Notes: generated from the letters alone by a model not told the origin. 42,053 nt of DNA from Nemertoderma westbladi (GCA_032718475.1 JAUCBJ010001433.1:1-42053); one strand, 5' to 3'. Shown: positions 29,851-41,625, counted from the first letter of the stretch. Numbers and translations: made by a program.

Positions 29851-31010
29851 TCAGATCAGGCCTAACCTAAGCTGACAACTAATAATTATTGAACATAGTA
29901 GTAGGCCTAAGTTATGTGTGGTTAGCACCGGGACAGCCGGGACACCGGGGATGTAATACATTTCAAGCTTTTGCAAGACTGACCACAATGGGTGTCTAGC
30001 AATTACAGTGAAATGTTTAAACAATTCACGCCAGTCAGTCAGCCAACGTGTATTGGGCTCGCCAATGTGTGTCATGATGTGGTTGTGCACAGTCTTACCC
30101 TGTTCGCTCCCATCTTTGGTCGTCCCATCCTGGTAGGCCTACTGTCTAACGCGTTCAAACAAGTGTTGGATGGTGTATCCAACATATTCCCCCTTACAAG
30201 AGGGACAAGAGAATGTATACGACGTTAGATGCAAGGATATCCGGGACGGGATGTTTAAGAGATGGAGTGACTGGCACAGTTTAGATGTAGTGAAAACGAA
30301 CCGAACTGGCCGTGTGCAAGACCTCTAAATTTTCCACTAACTTTCGAACAAGCAGATCGGTTGCCCGACCTCGGTACTCAAACTTACAGATAATGTGCTT
30401 TGAATCATCAACTGCTGCCTGGTAGACCAGGTCAATGACCTCGGTGGGGACAGCTGTTGGTGCCTCGCCCCCAGTACCACTGCCTGCACGCCCCCTAACG
30501 GCTTGAACTACGGCTAGCTCATGCTCGACCGGACCAGCATATCAGTATATTGGTTATTGCTAAGAATATTCTCAGCATCCCCAATAGCGGTATAGAGTTG
30601 GCAACCATCCAGCCACCCTTTGTACTGGCGTATAAAGATGCGGTGGAATATACCACGAACTAGCGTTTGTAAGACTAATCAGGGGCACACGCAGTGGCAT
30701 TGAGAACGAGCCCAGTATCTGTATAGGCTTGCGATACCACGCCGTTGAAAGAGCATAGTCAACCCGAGTGACAACCAAATCAAGAAAGGACAAGCGGCCC
30801 TCCACCTCCATCTCAAGGGTAAACTTGAAATTAGGATGGAGGGCATTGACCTCTCAAAGCTTCTCAGTGGGGTCGTTACTACCAACGCTAAATACGTCAT
30901 CGACGTACCTATCACTAAGCTTGGTGTCCGCAGTGATCCTCCCATTGAACTGTGAAAGAAAGATGTTGGCCAGTATGCCCAACTGGATTATGGCGAACCC
31001 AACCCCAGAT
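29851..31010 (-). pseudogene. Penelope-like element remnant (RT then GIY-YIG endonuclease)
   Basis: On the minus strand, 31010-30560 encodes the end of a reverse transcriptase: LGILANIFLSQFNGRI, then DRYVDDVFSVGSN (catalytic YVDD), NFKFTLEMEVEGRLSFLDL and LSTAWYRKP, the last two being hallmarks of Penelope RTs. Downstream, about 30225-29851 encodes a GIY-YIG type nuclease part: SCPSCKGEYVGYTIQHLFER (CxxC then Y-V-G) and HNHIMTHIGEP. RT before GIY-YIG is the Penelope order. Stops (for example after 30865 and in a TAGGCCTA at 30134) and frame changes show it is dead. No flanking LTR-like repeats were found. Confidence 0.8.
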
Positions 31011-31234
31011 CACTAACCAAACATCATGCATCACCCCGGTTATTTAATGGAGACAGTTAAGTCAACATCAATATACACCAGTGATTTAGTAAATAATTAA
31101 TTAAATCAAACAATTAATGCAACATTAATTAATCAGATAAAAAAATATTGTTTAATTTTACCTATAAAAAGTTTTCGTGGCCTAATTGAAGTAAGAAATT
31201 CCGGATTATTATTCAACAGTATAATTTACTTTGG

Positions 31235-32355
31235 ATGTATACGCAAATCAATGTATATGCAAATTAATGTATATGCAAATTAATGCATATGCAAATTAAT
31301 GCATATCCAAAGAAATGTATATGCAAATTAATGTATTTGCAAATTAATGTATATGAAAATCAATGTATATGCAAATTAATAATGTATATGCTAATTAATG
31401 TATATGCAAATTAATGTAGATATGCAAATTAATGTATATGAAAATCAATGTATATGCAAATTAATAATGTATATGCTAATTAATGTATATGCAAATTAAT
31501 GTAAATATGCAAATTAATGTATATGAAAATTAATGTATCTGCAAATTAATGCATATCCAAAGAAATGTATATGCAAATTAATGTATATGCAAATTAATGT
31601 ATATGCAAATTAATGTATATGAAAATCAATGTATATGCAAATTAATGTATATGCAAATTAATAATGTATATGCAAAGAAATGTATATGCAAATTAATGTA
31701 TATGCAAATTAATGTATATGCAAACTAATGTATATGCAAATTAATGCATATCCAAAGAAATGTATATGCAAATTAATGTATATGAAAATCAATGTATATG
31801 CAAATTAATAATGTATATGCTAATTAATGTATATGCAAATTAATGCATATCCAAAGAAATGTATATGCAAATTAATGTATATGCAAATTAATGTATATGA
31901 AAATCAATGTATATGCAAATTAATAATGTATATGCTAATTAATGTATATGCAAATTAATGTAGATATGCAAATTAATGTATATGAAAATCAATGTATATG
32001 CAAATTAATAATGTATATGCTAATTAATGTATATGCAAATTAATGTAAATATGCAAATTAATGTATATGAAAATTAATGTATCTGCAAATTAATGCATAT
32101 CCAAAGAAATGTATATGCAAATTAATGTATATGCAAATTAATGTATATGCAAATTAATGTATATGAAAATCAATGTATATGCAAATTAATGTATATGCAA
32201 ATTAATAATGTATATGCAAAGAAATGTATATGCAAATTAATGTATATGCAAATTAATGTATATGCAAACTAATGTATATGCAAATTAATGCATATATGAA
32301 ATTAATGTATGTGCAAATTAATGTAGATATGCAAATTAATGTATATGCAAAGTAA
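31235..32355 (+). repeat. Tandem array of ~16-bp ATGCAAATTAATGTAT units
   Basis: More than 1.1 kb of units close to AATGTATATGCAAATT, with variants (ATGAAAATCAATG, ATCCAAAGAAATG, ATGCTAATTAATG). A block of about 545 bp is repeated nearly exactly (for example AATGTAGATATGC at 31413 and 31957). At least 30 units contain the octamer ATGCAAAT. Confidence 0.95.
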
Positions 32356-32615
32356 TGCAGTGGTCGTACAGTAGCATTATTGGATCAGTTTCATGGCAGT
32401 CCTCATGTCCTCCTATTAAAAAACAGTTTGTGAAATTGTGATTCTGAACACAGAATGATGATAAATTGAGAAATTATAAATGAGTAAGATTTAAATATTG
32501 ACAAATTGATCTCAAACCGCAATTAAATATTACAAACGGATATCGAAGAAGCAAAATGGTACTGGTAGACAGTCTGACAGTCGAGTATAGTAGTTTTCCT
32601 AGTCCAAAAAATATA
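32356..32615. other. AT-rich spacer
   Basis: No feature is seen between the octamer array and the next minisatellite. Confidence 0.4.
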
Positions 32616-32619
32616 TGGC

Positions 32620-32790
32620 AGAAACGTATACATATAGGGCATAAAATTATTAGAAAAAAAATATAGGGCAAAAAAAGTAAAAATATAGGGTAAAAAAAGT
32701 TGAAAATATAGCGCAAAAGTAAAAACATAGGGCAAAAAAGGTTAAAAATATAGGGCAAGAAATGTTAAAAAATAGGGCAAAAAAATTAAT
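32620..32790. repeat. A-rich minisatellite of ~20-bp units
   Basis: About eight degenerate copies of ATATAGGGCAAAAAA(A)GT. The apparent hydrophobic frames on the minus strand are products of this repeat. Confidence 0.85.
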
Positions 32791-32865
32791 GCCCTAATAA
32801 ATCACATGAAATACAGAAACTGACACCAAAAAGTAATTCCGTGAAATATTGATTGCAACAGTAAC

Positions 32866-33047
32866 GGACACGTTCGTGGGGCCTTCGCGCAGCACGAGGC
32901 CTAGTTATTATATACAAATTAAAATTGAGCGACTGTATCACAAAATCAGGTTTTGAGAAATTTACCCACACCACCAATCAATCAAAGAAAGGGGGACAGT
33001 ACGTGTTCACCCCTTTTAATCTCTCTCCCCCCCCCCCCCCCCCCCCC
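32866..33047 (-). repeat. Dispersed-repeat terminus and poly-C run
   Basis: 32905-32870 on the minus strand (CGTGCTGCGCGAAGGCCCCAC) matches the tail of the 13458-15035 element. A 21-base C run lies at 33027-33047. Confidence 0.6.
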
Positions 33048-33129
33048 ACCCTTCCCAACCACCAATACATAACCGCGACATCTTCCACCCACGGTAGGGT
33101 AGCACGAACTTATTTCCAATCGCACGTTA

Positions 33130-33432
33130 AATATGCAAAGCCAGGTGGTTTATAGGAATATAATAAACGCAGTACTCGTTTTCATTATAAGCCTCTTTGC
33201 GTTCGTCCTGTTTTGTATTTAAATATATTTCTTAAACGCAGGCTAGGACGATCTTTATAATAATAATAACTAGGGATGCGATTAATATGTGAAGCCAGGT
33301 GGTTTATATAATAATTTAGTCAACGCAGTACTCGTCTTCATTATATGCCTCGTTGCGCTCGTCGCTTGTCCTGTTTTGTCATAAAATATTTTTCCTAAAC
33401 GCAGACTGACGATCTTTATACAGTTATAACTA
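33130..33432. repeat. 154-bp tandem duplication
   Basis: Two copies starting near 33130 and 33284 share GCCAGGTGGTTTATA, AACGCAGTACTCGT, GCCTC-TTGCG-TCGTC and GACGATCTTTATA. They differ by substitutions and small indels. Each carries a short minus-strand frame (GAC GAG/GAA CGC AAC...), but the reading frames diverge, so no gene is called. Confidence 0.8.
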
Positions 33433-34329
33433 TACGAAGTTTCGAAACTGTGCGAGTAACTGTTGATACATCTATGTGGAGATGTGGGATATGTGGAGAT
33501 GTGTGATACAACGCCAACGCATCTTATGCCGATGTATATGGGTATTGAAATAATATTAAATCAATGTACACTCTTAAAGCTGCAGCGAAAAAATGTAGCT
33601 AATTTCCTAGGTTACATATAAAATAATAATATTATTTTTAAGAACATTAATTTTACTACTTTGCAAAAATTCAATTAAAAAATAACCAGACATATACATT
33701 GTGGAATAAACTATTTCAGAAGCCTACAACAGCCATGCCATGGATTGTATTTATGTTATTATATCTGTTATTTAACTGAGATAGCAATAGTAGTAGTAGT
33801 CGAACGGTTATCCCGTCCAGCCTATAATAAACACAATTCAGTGATTGGGCTGGAATAGCAATACTGGTTGCCTCTATTACAATTCCTCTCAGGTTAGTCT
33901 ACAGCCACAACTCCCAGCAGCTAGCTCCACACCAGCAGAGACTTGACCAATAATGGGAAGGATTAAATTTGTACTCAATAATTGTGCGGTTTAATTACGT
34001 TTAGATCAATTAAAGACACATTTATTAAAGCAAATCACTTAAACTAATTAAAAACTATAATAGAATGGCGTATGGGGATTATATCTGTATAATTTTTAAG
34101 TATAATTATTTAAATCTTATACTGTAAAACAATTAATTTCCTTTAAAAGGCAGGTTGAAAATGGCGTTTTCACCGCAATCAACTTAATTAACTAATTAAC
34201 TGCTATTATCTTAGCTTCTCGAAGGCCACACGGAAATTCTACTTGGAAAATTTCTAAACTTTTGCCAAACAACATGTGTACCAAGTTTGGATAGATTTCA
34301 TCAAAGATTGGCCGAGTTATTAACGTTTA
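33433..34329. other. AT-rich noncoding stretch
   Basis: No gene is seen. It has short TGTGGAGATGTG repeats near 33475-33510 and a small AGT run at 33791. The end (34255-34330) contains CCAAACTTGG-like text related to the units of the 13.7-kb array. Confidence 0.4.
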
Positions 34330-34440
34330 AAATTGAACACGACAGAACGACAGAACGACAGAACGACAGAACGACAGAACGACAGGTTGATTAATGGTAC
34401 CACTACGCTAAGGCTCACTCACTTCGTGGCTCGCCCCACA
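34330..34440 (-). repeat. Second copy of the head-plus-microsatellite repeat, inverted
   Basis: On the minus strand: GTGGGGCGAGCCACGAAGT and GAGCCTTAGCG (34437-34405), then an 8-bp microsatellite of TCGTTCTG units (34388-34341). The head matches 13460-13495. Confidence 0.8.
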
Positions 34441-35109
34441 ATTAAAAACAATTTAATTAAAAGGGAAAGCCGTGTCATTTAGGGAAAACGATAAGATTGT
34501 AAATATTAACCCTATTAGTACCGGGCTATAAAATGTTGTACAAATACCTACTGTACCTGGGGGTGGAGGTCATATTGACCATATAAACCGACACACCGAC
34601 AAAATAAATTGAACTATAGTATTTTACTATATTGCTTCCATAGTTGCTTCCATTAAAATTACTGTACTATTCAACTCCTGATGCTGCCTTACTCAATATT
34701 AAATCATTTAATAAGTAACAGTTGTAAGTAATATTTATTAAGTAACTAGAGAGTCGCTTATCAACATAAACCAATATTGGATATTGAGTTCTCCGTTATG
34801 GAGTAAGCCTTGCAGACACTAATAAAGTTGCAATAACTTTTGAATGCGTGAATGGATTTTACTAAAATTATTTGCAAACCTTTTCTACGTCAACTCTTTC
34901 AACACATGTAATAAAATTTAAGAATTTCCATCAAAAATATTTTATTTTACTTTTTTCACCGGGAAAAAAGTAAAAACAATGCAATCCTATAGGTTATCTT
35001 TTTTCCCAAGTGAAAAAAGTGCAACTTTTTCTGCCGATTTTGGTCTAAAAGGTGAGTGAAAAAGTAACAATTTAAGTTTAACTATCATTACTATCTGGTA
35101 TGTCAATTG

Positions 35110-35645
35110 AATACACCTTCTCTTTGTTTTGGTACCGAACTACTACTACTAGGATCGGCATGCTGCATTGGAGCCCCCTTTTTAAGAATGCTGTGCCGGC
35201 TTGTTGACTAAATTTCGCCGCCACAACTCCCTATCACCCATGACATTTGCTAGGTCATCCCCATCTTCAAAGCTAGTAGTGTCCTTCAAGATGCGTTTCA
35301 AGAAAGTCATGGGCTGTCCACTATGCTTATTCACTCCATGAGGCCTCCAAAGCACAAGATTATGCACTGGCTGGTCCTTGCGGCGAAAGTAATGTCCTGC
35401 AAAGCGGAGGCGGTTCCATTCAAGTGTCAAGCTAGGGGAGATTAATGGAACACCTCCAATGCTGTATAGAGTTTGGTTGGAGATGTGTTCATTGTGCTTG
35501 ACAGAGTGAACCCGGCGCAGCATTCTTTTGAAAGTACCATCCAGAGATTTGGTATCCTCTGCAGTTATATCCCAGCATGGACTCCCATATAAGAGTACTG
35601 GTACTACTGCTGCCATAAATAATCGAAACTTAAGGTTCCGTTTAA
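35110..35645 (-). pseudogene. LINE 3' fragment, same family as 9067-10927
   Basis: The minus-strand frame 35616-35182 encodes the RT C-terminal region: AAVVPVLLYGSPCWDITAED, then SLDGTFKRMLRRVHSVK, RLRFAGHYFRRKDQPVHN and ILKDT. It matches the copy at 41140-41570. The 3' end is visible: after the stop comes GCATGCCGATCCTAGTAGTAGTAGT (35166-35140), i.e. an AGT microsatellite tail. It is 5' truncated near 35645. Confidence 0.85.
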
Positions 35646-36739
35646 GGTACCGAACAATTAATACGCAGGCATAAAAATCAGAATAATAAATAAAAATTAG
35701 AGTAGGTACCCGACTAACTGAGAAATAATAACTAATAACAGTGTAATTATAGCTTTGTTAAATGGGCAATGTTGTTGTGGGACAATAATCTATATAACAC
35801 TACTCACTTGGTTAAAATCTATTAACAATCTATTGGAGCATTTGAAAATCATCTTAGACATGCTTTCCTAACAACTCAATTTTTTTGGAACGGAAAAATT
35901 AAAGGGAATTGCATTTTTTAACAATATGAATGCACATGTTTTTTCAATTACCGCTTATTGAAGCATAGACTCGCAATATGTAAGCCAATGTTCATATTTC
36001 CATCTGGAAAGCGGAGAAAACTGATCCCCAGGTACAAGAAACATGTTGACAACCCATTTCAAACAATCTGCTATCACATATTACCATTCTGAGATTAGGA
36101 GAGCCAATAATGTAACTTTGTAGCTTTTAATGTGTAGCTTTGTAGCCAATAATGTGCTTTGTAGTAACTGTATGTATCACTGTACGTCGGAGGACTTCAT
36201 TTGTGCTATTATTGTAATTCATATTGTCAATTGTTATAGAACCTGTATTGGATCTGGAATAAAACATGAAAAAAATAAAAATAAAAAATAAAATAATTGT
36301 AAAGTTGTTCCGAAACAACACTGAGCAGCAAAGGGTTAATTTAACTTACGATGCTATAAAAATTCACATTTTTCAGGTTTTCTGGTGCGCTGATTCTAAT
36401 CAAATATTTTTCTAAGTTGTCGGATCATTGCTACTCGTATTTTTCGGTGAAATATGGCAAATTTTGGTGCTGGCACCAAATTGCAAGTTTTACAAGAACA
36501 AGTACAACATCTACAAAAGTACAAGTTTGATATGTGCAGGGTTTATTTTTATTGATTCTATCGGATTCAGTACCCTCAAAAACCCGTATAACACAAGATA
36601 CAAGGTCACACATTCAATATATATATTTGAAGGTTTTCAAAATTTGGTGATAGCACCAAATTTTGCCCTCACTTCTAATATATTCTTATATTATATTCAC
36701 TCCAATATTTTTATTCTTAAATTGTAACCGTTTCGCTCG
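35646..36739. other. Loop of the foldback element, no gene seen
   Basis: AT-rich sequence without a credible frame or known repeat. Confidence 0.4.
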
Positions 36740-37190
36740 AATTTAGAACAAAATCGGGAGAAAATGTTGTATTTTTTTTCCTTTGGGAAAAAAAGTAACC
36801 CAAAGGATTGCGTTGATTTTACTTTTTTCCCGGCGAAAAAAGTAAAATAAAATGTTTTGACGGAATTTCTCAAATTTTATTAAATATGTTGAAAGAGCAT
36901 GGACGTAGAAATGGTTTGCAAGTAATTTGAGCAAAATCCATTCACGCACTCAAAAGTTATTGCAAATTTAGTGTCTGCAACGCGAACTCCAAAACGGAAC
37001 TCAATATCCAATGGTTTATGTAGTGAAGAGTCTCTCTAGTTACGTAACAAATATTCAAGAACACTAAATTATTTAATATTGAGTAAGGCAGCATCAGGAG
37101 TTGAAGAGTGCAGTAATTTGAATTGCAGTAACATGGAAGCAATATAGTAAAATACTATACTATATTTCAATTTATTTTGTACCACCATAT

Positions 37191-37668
37191 ATCGCTGTAC
37201 GTTTTATTAAAGAATTAAGCAACAAAAAAGTACCAATTTAAGAATAAAATTACTTATTACGTGGGAAAAAAACGTAGAACACATATTTTTTCAACATTCA
37301 CTAGACCCTTTATTAACCTCGCTGACGCTCGGTAAATAAAATGCCTCGAGAATAATAAAAAAATGTTCTACTTTTTTTCCCATGTAATAAATAATTATAT
37401 TTTACGTCAAAGTTTTTTTATTATTTATTTGATTAAAACTATATTTAATGTAGTAATAGTTGAAATCTATTTTTGTTAAATGTGCTGTTCAGCAAAATTA
37501 TTATTTTGACTGTATTTTTAATCTAAGCCCTTTTTGAACTCACCGCTTCAATTAGGTATGCAGTTAGGCTAGTACAACAGCCAGCAGAGTATCGAAAAAT
37601 TATTGTGAAAAAAATACCAATATTATTTTGTAAAAAATCAATAAAGTTTGTTCTCATGGTCATCTAAA
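37191..37668. other. AT-rich spacer
   Basis: No gene is seen. It contains two inverted related phrases, TACGTGGGAAAAAAACGTAGAA (37259) and GTTCTACTTTTTTTCCCATGTA (37365), around a short loop. Confidence 0.4.
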
Positions 37669-38138
37669 TGATTAACTAGAAAGCCAGCAAGCTGGCTTTA
37701 AACGAACCTGCCCCTCAAACCAGTAACGCAGTACCCTGAGTGAGCGAAAATGAAAACACGATAATTGCCTTCAACTCAACGATAGAAACACCAGCTGCTG
37801 GTACTCATGTGGGCCTAGTAAGCTACTACTATTTATTAAGTGGATAGCCCAAACTGCGGAGAAGTATATTACTTGCCAAATTGATTACTATCTCACTCTA
37901 ACCCTGTAACACAGACAGTAATCAAACATCAACTGTAAGTTTGTATAATGTATTACCCCACCAGATGAATACCTCTTCCCAGTGAATCCTATGACAATAG
38001 TCTATAAGGTTACTCACTGCTATGTTAGGTGGGAGGGAGTTGATGATAATGAATGAGGAGGGACACAACTAACACTACGTTTGTCTATATGGACGGTCTC
38101 CTTACAGCCAGCTGGCTGGCTTTTCTAGTTGAATCATA
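37669..38138. mobile_element. MITE with GCCAGC...GCTGGC terminal inverted repeats
   Basis: The left end TGATTAACTAGAAAGCCAGC and the inverted right end TGATTCAACTAGAAAAGCCAGC match over about 30 bases with single-base gaps, and each end also contains its own small palindrome (AGCCAGC-AGCTGGCT). No coding sequence lies between. A nearby inverted pair, AAACGAACCTGCC (37699) and GGCAGGTTCGTT (38563), may mark a larger related element. Confidence 0.7.
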
Positions 38139-38619
38139 TTATTCCGCAACTAAGTAATTTACTCTTTTAGACGAATTTGTGCGTTTTTTTGCCGGACTAA
38201 CAAATTTTGGCGACGTTCTGTGCGAGATTGGCGATATTTGAAAAGATTCTGAGGCTCAAATATGTTGCTCATATGACTGAATATCTCAAACAAAAAAGTT
38301 GGTGCCTACTCGACGAGTTCCTATCGGTGAAATTCGACTTTAAATTTTCAAAACCGCTATTCTTCAGTGACCCCGTGATCGAAACGCCACAAAAAATATA
38401 CAGTCACGTGCGCAACCAAAATTTATGGAGAGTTTGTTATTAAAATTTTTGCTTACCTGCTTGAGTTTTTGAGATATTGGATGGTTATACATACACACAC
38501 ACACAACCACATCGTGTTTTTAAATGGCTCAACTCCTGACAAGAACTACCCTGGCCTATTAATAGGCAGGTTCGTTATTACACAGAATTCAAGGTAGCAG
38601 TTATATACATGATCGATGG
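38139..38619 (+). other. Stretch with a weak 78-codon frame
   Basis: The frame 38207-38443 has no recognised domain and no initiation or splicing evidence, so it is not called a gene. The text from 38400 to 38580 includes a short ACAC run and the inverted AACCTGCC word noted with the MITE. Confidence 0.35.
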
Positions 38620-40369
38620 TTTAGGCCCGTTTCCGCGCTGATTTTTTCATGTGCGGTATTCGGATCTTTTTTTAGAGCTTTTTTCAAGCCTTTTATTGAG
38701 TTTTTTTCAAGCTTCTTTTTTAGCGTTTTTTTTTCAAGCTTGTTTTGCCTTTTCTAACGTTTTTTAGTTAATATGTAGATATAATATGAATGTTCTAGAA
38801 TTAGATCATTGGTTTCATTTTTAGTTGTTGTTTTCAAGTGAGATGGTTAGTAGCTATCCTACTTATTGAAAGTAATTTAATCCCCAAAATAGAATTATGC
38901 TCACTAAGAAGTGTGTCAAATTATTAACATGACTGTGGGTGAGCTAATCTCTAGTATAATTAGAAGCTAGTGGTGTATCATTAGCTACCGCTGTACCTCG
39001 AATTCCGAGACGTAAATGGTTGTACAAAAGTCACTATCATTCTCGTCAAGTCTGTTTCCATATTTCAAATGTTTCCAGAGAATCATTAAAATGCTAAATA
39101 GGCCTACTGTTGATATAACGATCTCATAAGATTTTAATACAAACATTGTTTTTTTCTAAAAAGATGTTCCAGAATAAAAATATTTGTTCTTTAACATTAT
39201 GTATTATAAACAAATAGCTAACATGTTCTAGAAAAGAAAAAAAGAAATTATCAAAAACTAATTATTATAAATAATTGGGTGGGGGTGTGCTCATTCTGTA
39301 GGCCTACAGTCGCTATCTCATTCTAGATACCGTTTCTCAAACTGGGTACCTTTTCTCTTACCTCATCTTACTAACTCAAACCTGTCTGGTCTACTCAAAC
39401 CCAACTCAAACTCGCGTAACCACCCACTGTGCACTGTGTAGCATTCATACAACAAGCTGTCTGTGTTTAATGGCCCACTCGCTTCTGTTATACTCTGCCT
39501 ACGGGTACTTAATGGTCGCTCGCTGTTATAACATTCCCTTAACTTGATTTGTTTGTGTGTAATTAACTCCGGTAGACAGCGAGAATTAACTTGCAGATTC
39601 AGTGACTCAATTTCGCTAATGTATATTTCGCTAATGTTAAACGTTAATGTTTTACCAATGTTTAATTCTCTATTACATCGTCAACATAATTATTCGCAAT
39701 ACATCCGGGTGTGGGGTGGGTATACCGGCCAAAGGGGCCAGAGGAAACCTCTAATTATAGACAGGGCCATATTTATGGGAGGAGGGGGGGGGGGGGGGGG
39801 GGGGGGTGTACTAATAATTAATTAACCATTATATTTTTAAACTGATATGTATTGTAAGGCACTAATTGACATCAAACAGACAACAGAGCACCAATTTCCC
39901 CAACAATGTTCCAAGAATTAAAACTTTCTGCTACAAAGCAGACCAAGCCAGTGTGGTTTAGTTAACAACATTTTAGTAAAGCCCACAAAGGAACTGCTGA
40001 TTGACAGGTCAGGAGCCAAAGAGCAGAAAGAGGCCCCGCCCCTTCCCTATGTGGCCATGTGGTGTCTCACTCAACCAGAGTAATTATCCATCCCGTACAG
40101 GAAGAGTAATGCGAGTATGGCACAGTTGGAGGTCAACCTAATTCAAACCATGGCGCCAGACTCTAGTTTGAGTTAGATTGAGCTGGCTGCATCTTTCTGA
40201 TTTCTCAACTCTTACCCCAGTCTTACCTACTGAAATTCTCCTTGACTATCATTAGTATCGGTGTCAGGTCAGGTATTCTAGGTCATTGATCAATAAACTT
40301 GCCACCTACATGCAGCATAAAGGAGGTGCCACCTGTAGCTGCATAGACCCTCTCACTAGGGCAAATCTT

Positions 40370-40433
40370 GGTCCTGTAACTAGGACCCCCTCCGTCCTGG
40401 GATAAGGACGCCCTTGGTCCTGGATTAAGGACC
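40370..40433. repeat. Three consecutive GGTCCT/AGGACC hairpins
   Basis: GGTCCTGTAACTAGGACC (40370-40387), GTCCTGGGATAAGGAC (40394-40409) and GGTCCTGGATTAAGGACC (40416-40433). Each has a 5-6 bp perfect stem and a 6-base loop. They end about 28 bases before the LINE homology starts. Confidence 0.85.
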
Positions 40434-40460
40434 CACATACTTGGCTGCAGGGGTATGTGG

Positions 40461-41625
40461 CCTTCTTCAAGGCCTTTGATTCAGTCTCTCGCTCACGTAT
40501 GTTCAGCATACTTTCATTATATGGGATTCCTGATGAAATTATTGCAGCAATCAGATCAGTATACGATGGTTTGACAACATTTGTGTCTACTGTTGACGGT
40601 GACACAGAACCATTTGAAGTGTTATGGGGCGTCCTCCAAGGAGACACACTTGCACCATTCTTGTTCATAATTGTTGTTGACTATGTTCTACGCATGTCCT
40701 TAGATCATCATAATGATGATGGGGTGATGATAACTCCACCTACTGGCTCCAGAAGTCGAGGAAATCCTGCCAAGTACCTAACTGATCTAGACTTTGCTGA
40801 TGACTTAGGAGTACTCTCAGAATCACTAGAGGCAGCCCAACGGCTCCTCAGCTCATTAGAACATGCTGCTTCTAGTGTTGGTCTTTTTATTAACTCCAGA
40901 AAGACCAAAATTTTGACAGTTAACTTTGAAAGTCCTCAGCAAGTCTCTGATCGGATGAGCATAAGCTCAAAAGATGGTATGCTTAAGCATGTGGACGACT
41001 CCTGTTACCTGGGATCATGGATCCGGAAGTCAGGTGAGGACATTCGAATACGTAAGGGAAAGGCATGGGCAGCATTGAATGGGCTTTCCAGGATTTGGAA
41101 GTCACCAAGAATTAATCGGACGCTTAAGGTCCGATTATTTAAGAGCAGCAGTAGTTCCAGTACTCCTCTATGGGAGTCCATGTTGGGCTCTAACTGCTGA
41201 GGACACCAAATCTCTGGATGGCACATTCACAAGAATGCAAGAGTTCATTGTGTCAAGTACAATGCACACATCTCCAACCAGACATTATATAACATTGGAG
41301 GTGTCTCATTGGTTCCCCCAAGCTGGACACTAGAACAAAATCGCCTCCGCTTTGCAGGACATTGCTTTCGCCGTGAGGACCAGCCAGTGCATAATCTTGT
41401 ACTTTGGCAGCCTCATGGAGTGAATAAGCATAGTGGACAGCACATGACTTTCTTGAGACGCATCTTAAAGGACACTGGCCTTGAAGATGCGGATGATCTA
41501 GCAAATGTCATGGGCGATAGGGAGTTGTGGCGGTGCAATTTTGTCGATACGCCGGCACAGCATTCTTAAAAATGCAGCTGCAATGCAGCATGCCGATCCT
41601 AGTAGTAGTAGTAGTATCATTAGTA
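40461..41625 (+). pseudogene. LINE reverse transcriptase, 5'-truncated copy with complete 3' end
   Basis: Homology with the copy at 9067-10927 begins in the middle of RT at FFKAFDSVSRSRMF, directly after unrelated sequence, so it is 5' truncated. The first frame (to 41200) contains GVLQGDTLAP and FADDLG, followed by the post-RT region YLGSWIRKSGED, RKGKAWAALNGL. Frame changes occur near 41130-41200 and 41310; coding continues as RLRFAGHCFRREDQPVHN to a stop at 41569. The 3' end is GCAGCATGCCGATCC and an AGT tail (41602-41617). It is clearly homologous to the other two copies; frame breaks show it is inactive. Confidence 0.9.

Larger units (their letters stand above)
34597..37190. mobile_element. 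Long inverted-repeat (foldback) element
   Basis: The left arm (about 34597-35050) and the right arm (about 36740-37190, inverted) share TAGTATTTTACTATATTGCT, CAACTCCTGATGCTGCCTTA, GGATATTGAGTTC, AATCCATTCACGCA, and paired ACTTTTTTC/GAAAAAAGT blocks. Arms are about 450 bp with substitutions and indels. The loop holds a LINE 3' fragment (35130-35645) and about 1.1 kb of unrecognised AT-rich sequence that includes short self-complementary words (TTTGGTGCTGGCACCAAA, 36458). No transposase frame is seen. Confidence 0.75.

Noticed and set aside
32474-32758. Hydrophobic frames resembling membrane proteins
   Set aside because: They come from the A-rich minisatellite read on the minus strand.
33290-33400. 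Minus-strand acidic peptide shared by the 154-bp duplicates
   Set aside because: The two copies differ by indels that break the common frame, and the frame is very short.
36428-36727. 99-codon frame in the foldback loop
   Set aside because: Composition follows AT-rich DNA (Ile, Phe, Asn, Lys) and no domain is recognised.
38207-38443. 78-codon plus-strand frame
   Set aside because: No domain, no acceptor in the phase of the other exons and no poly(A) signal; consistent with chance.
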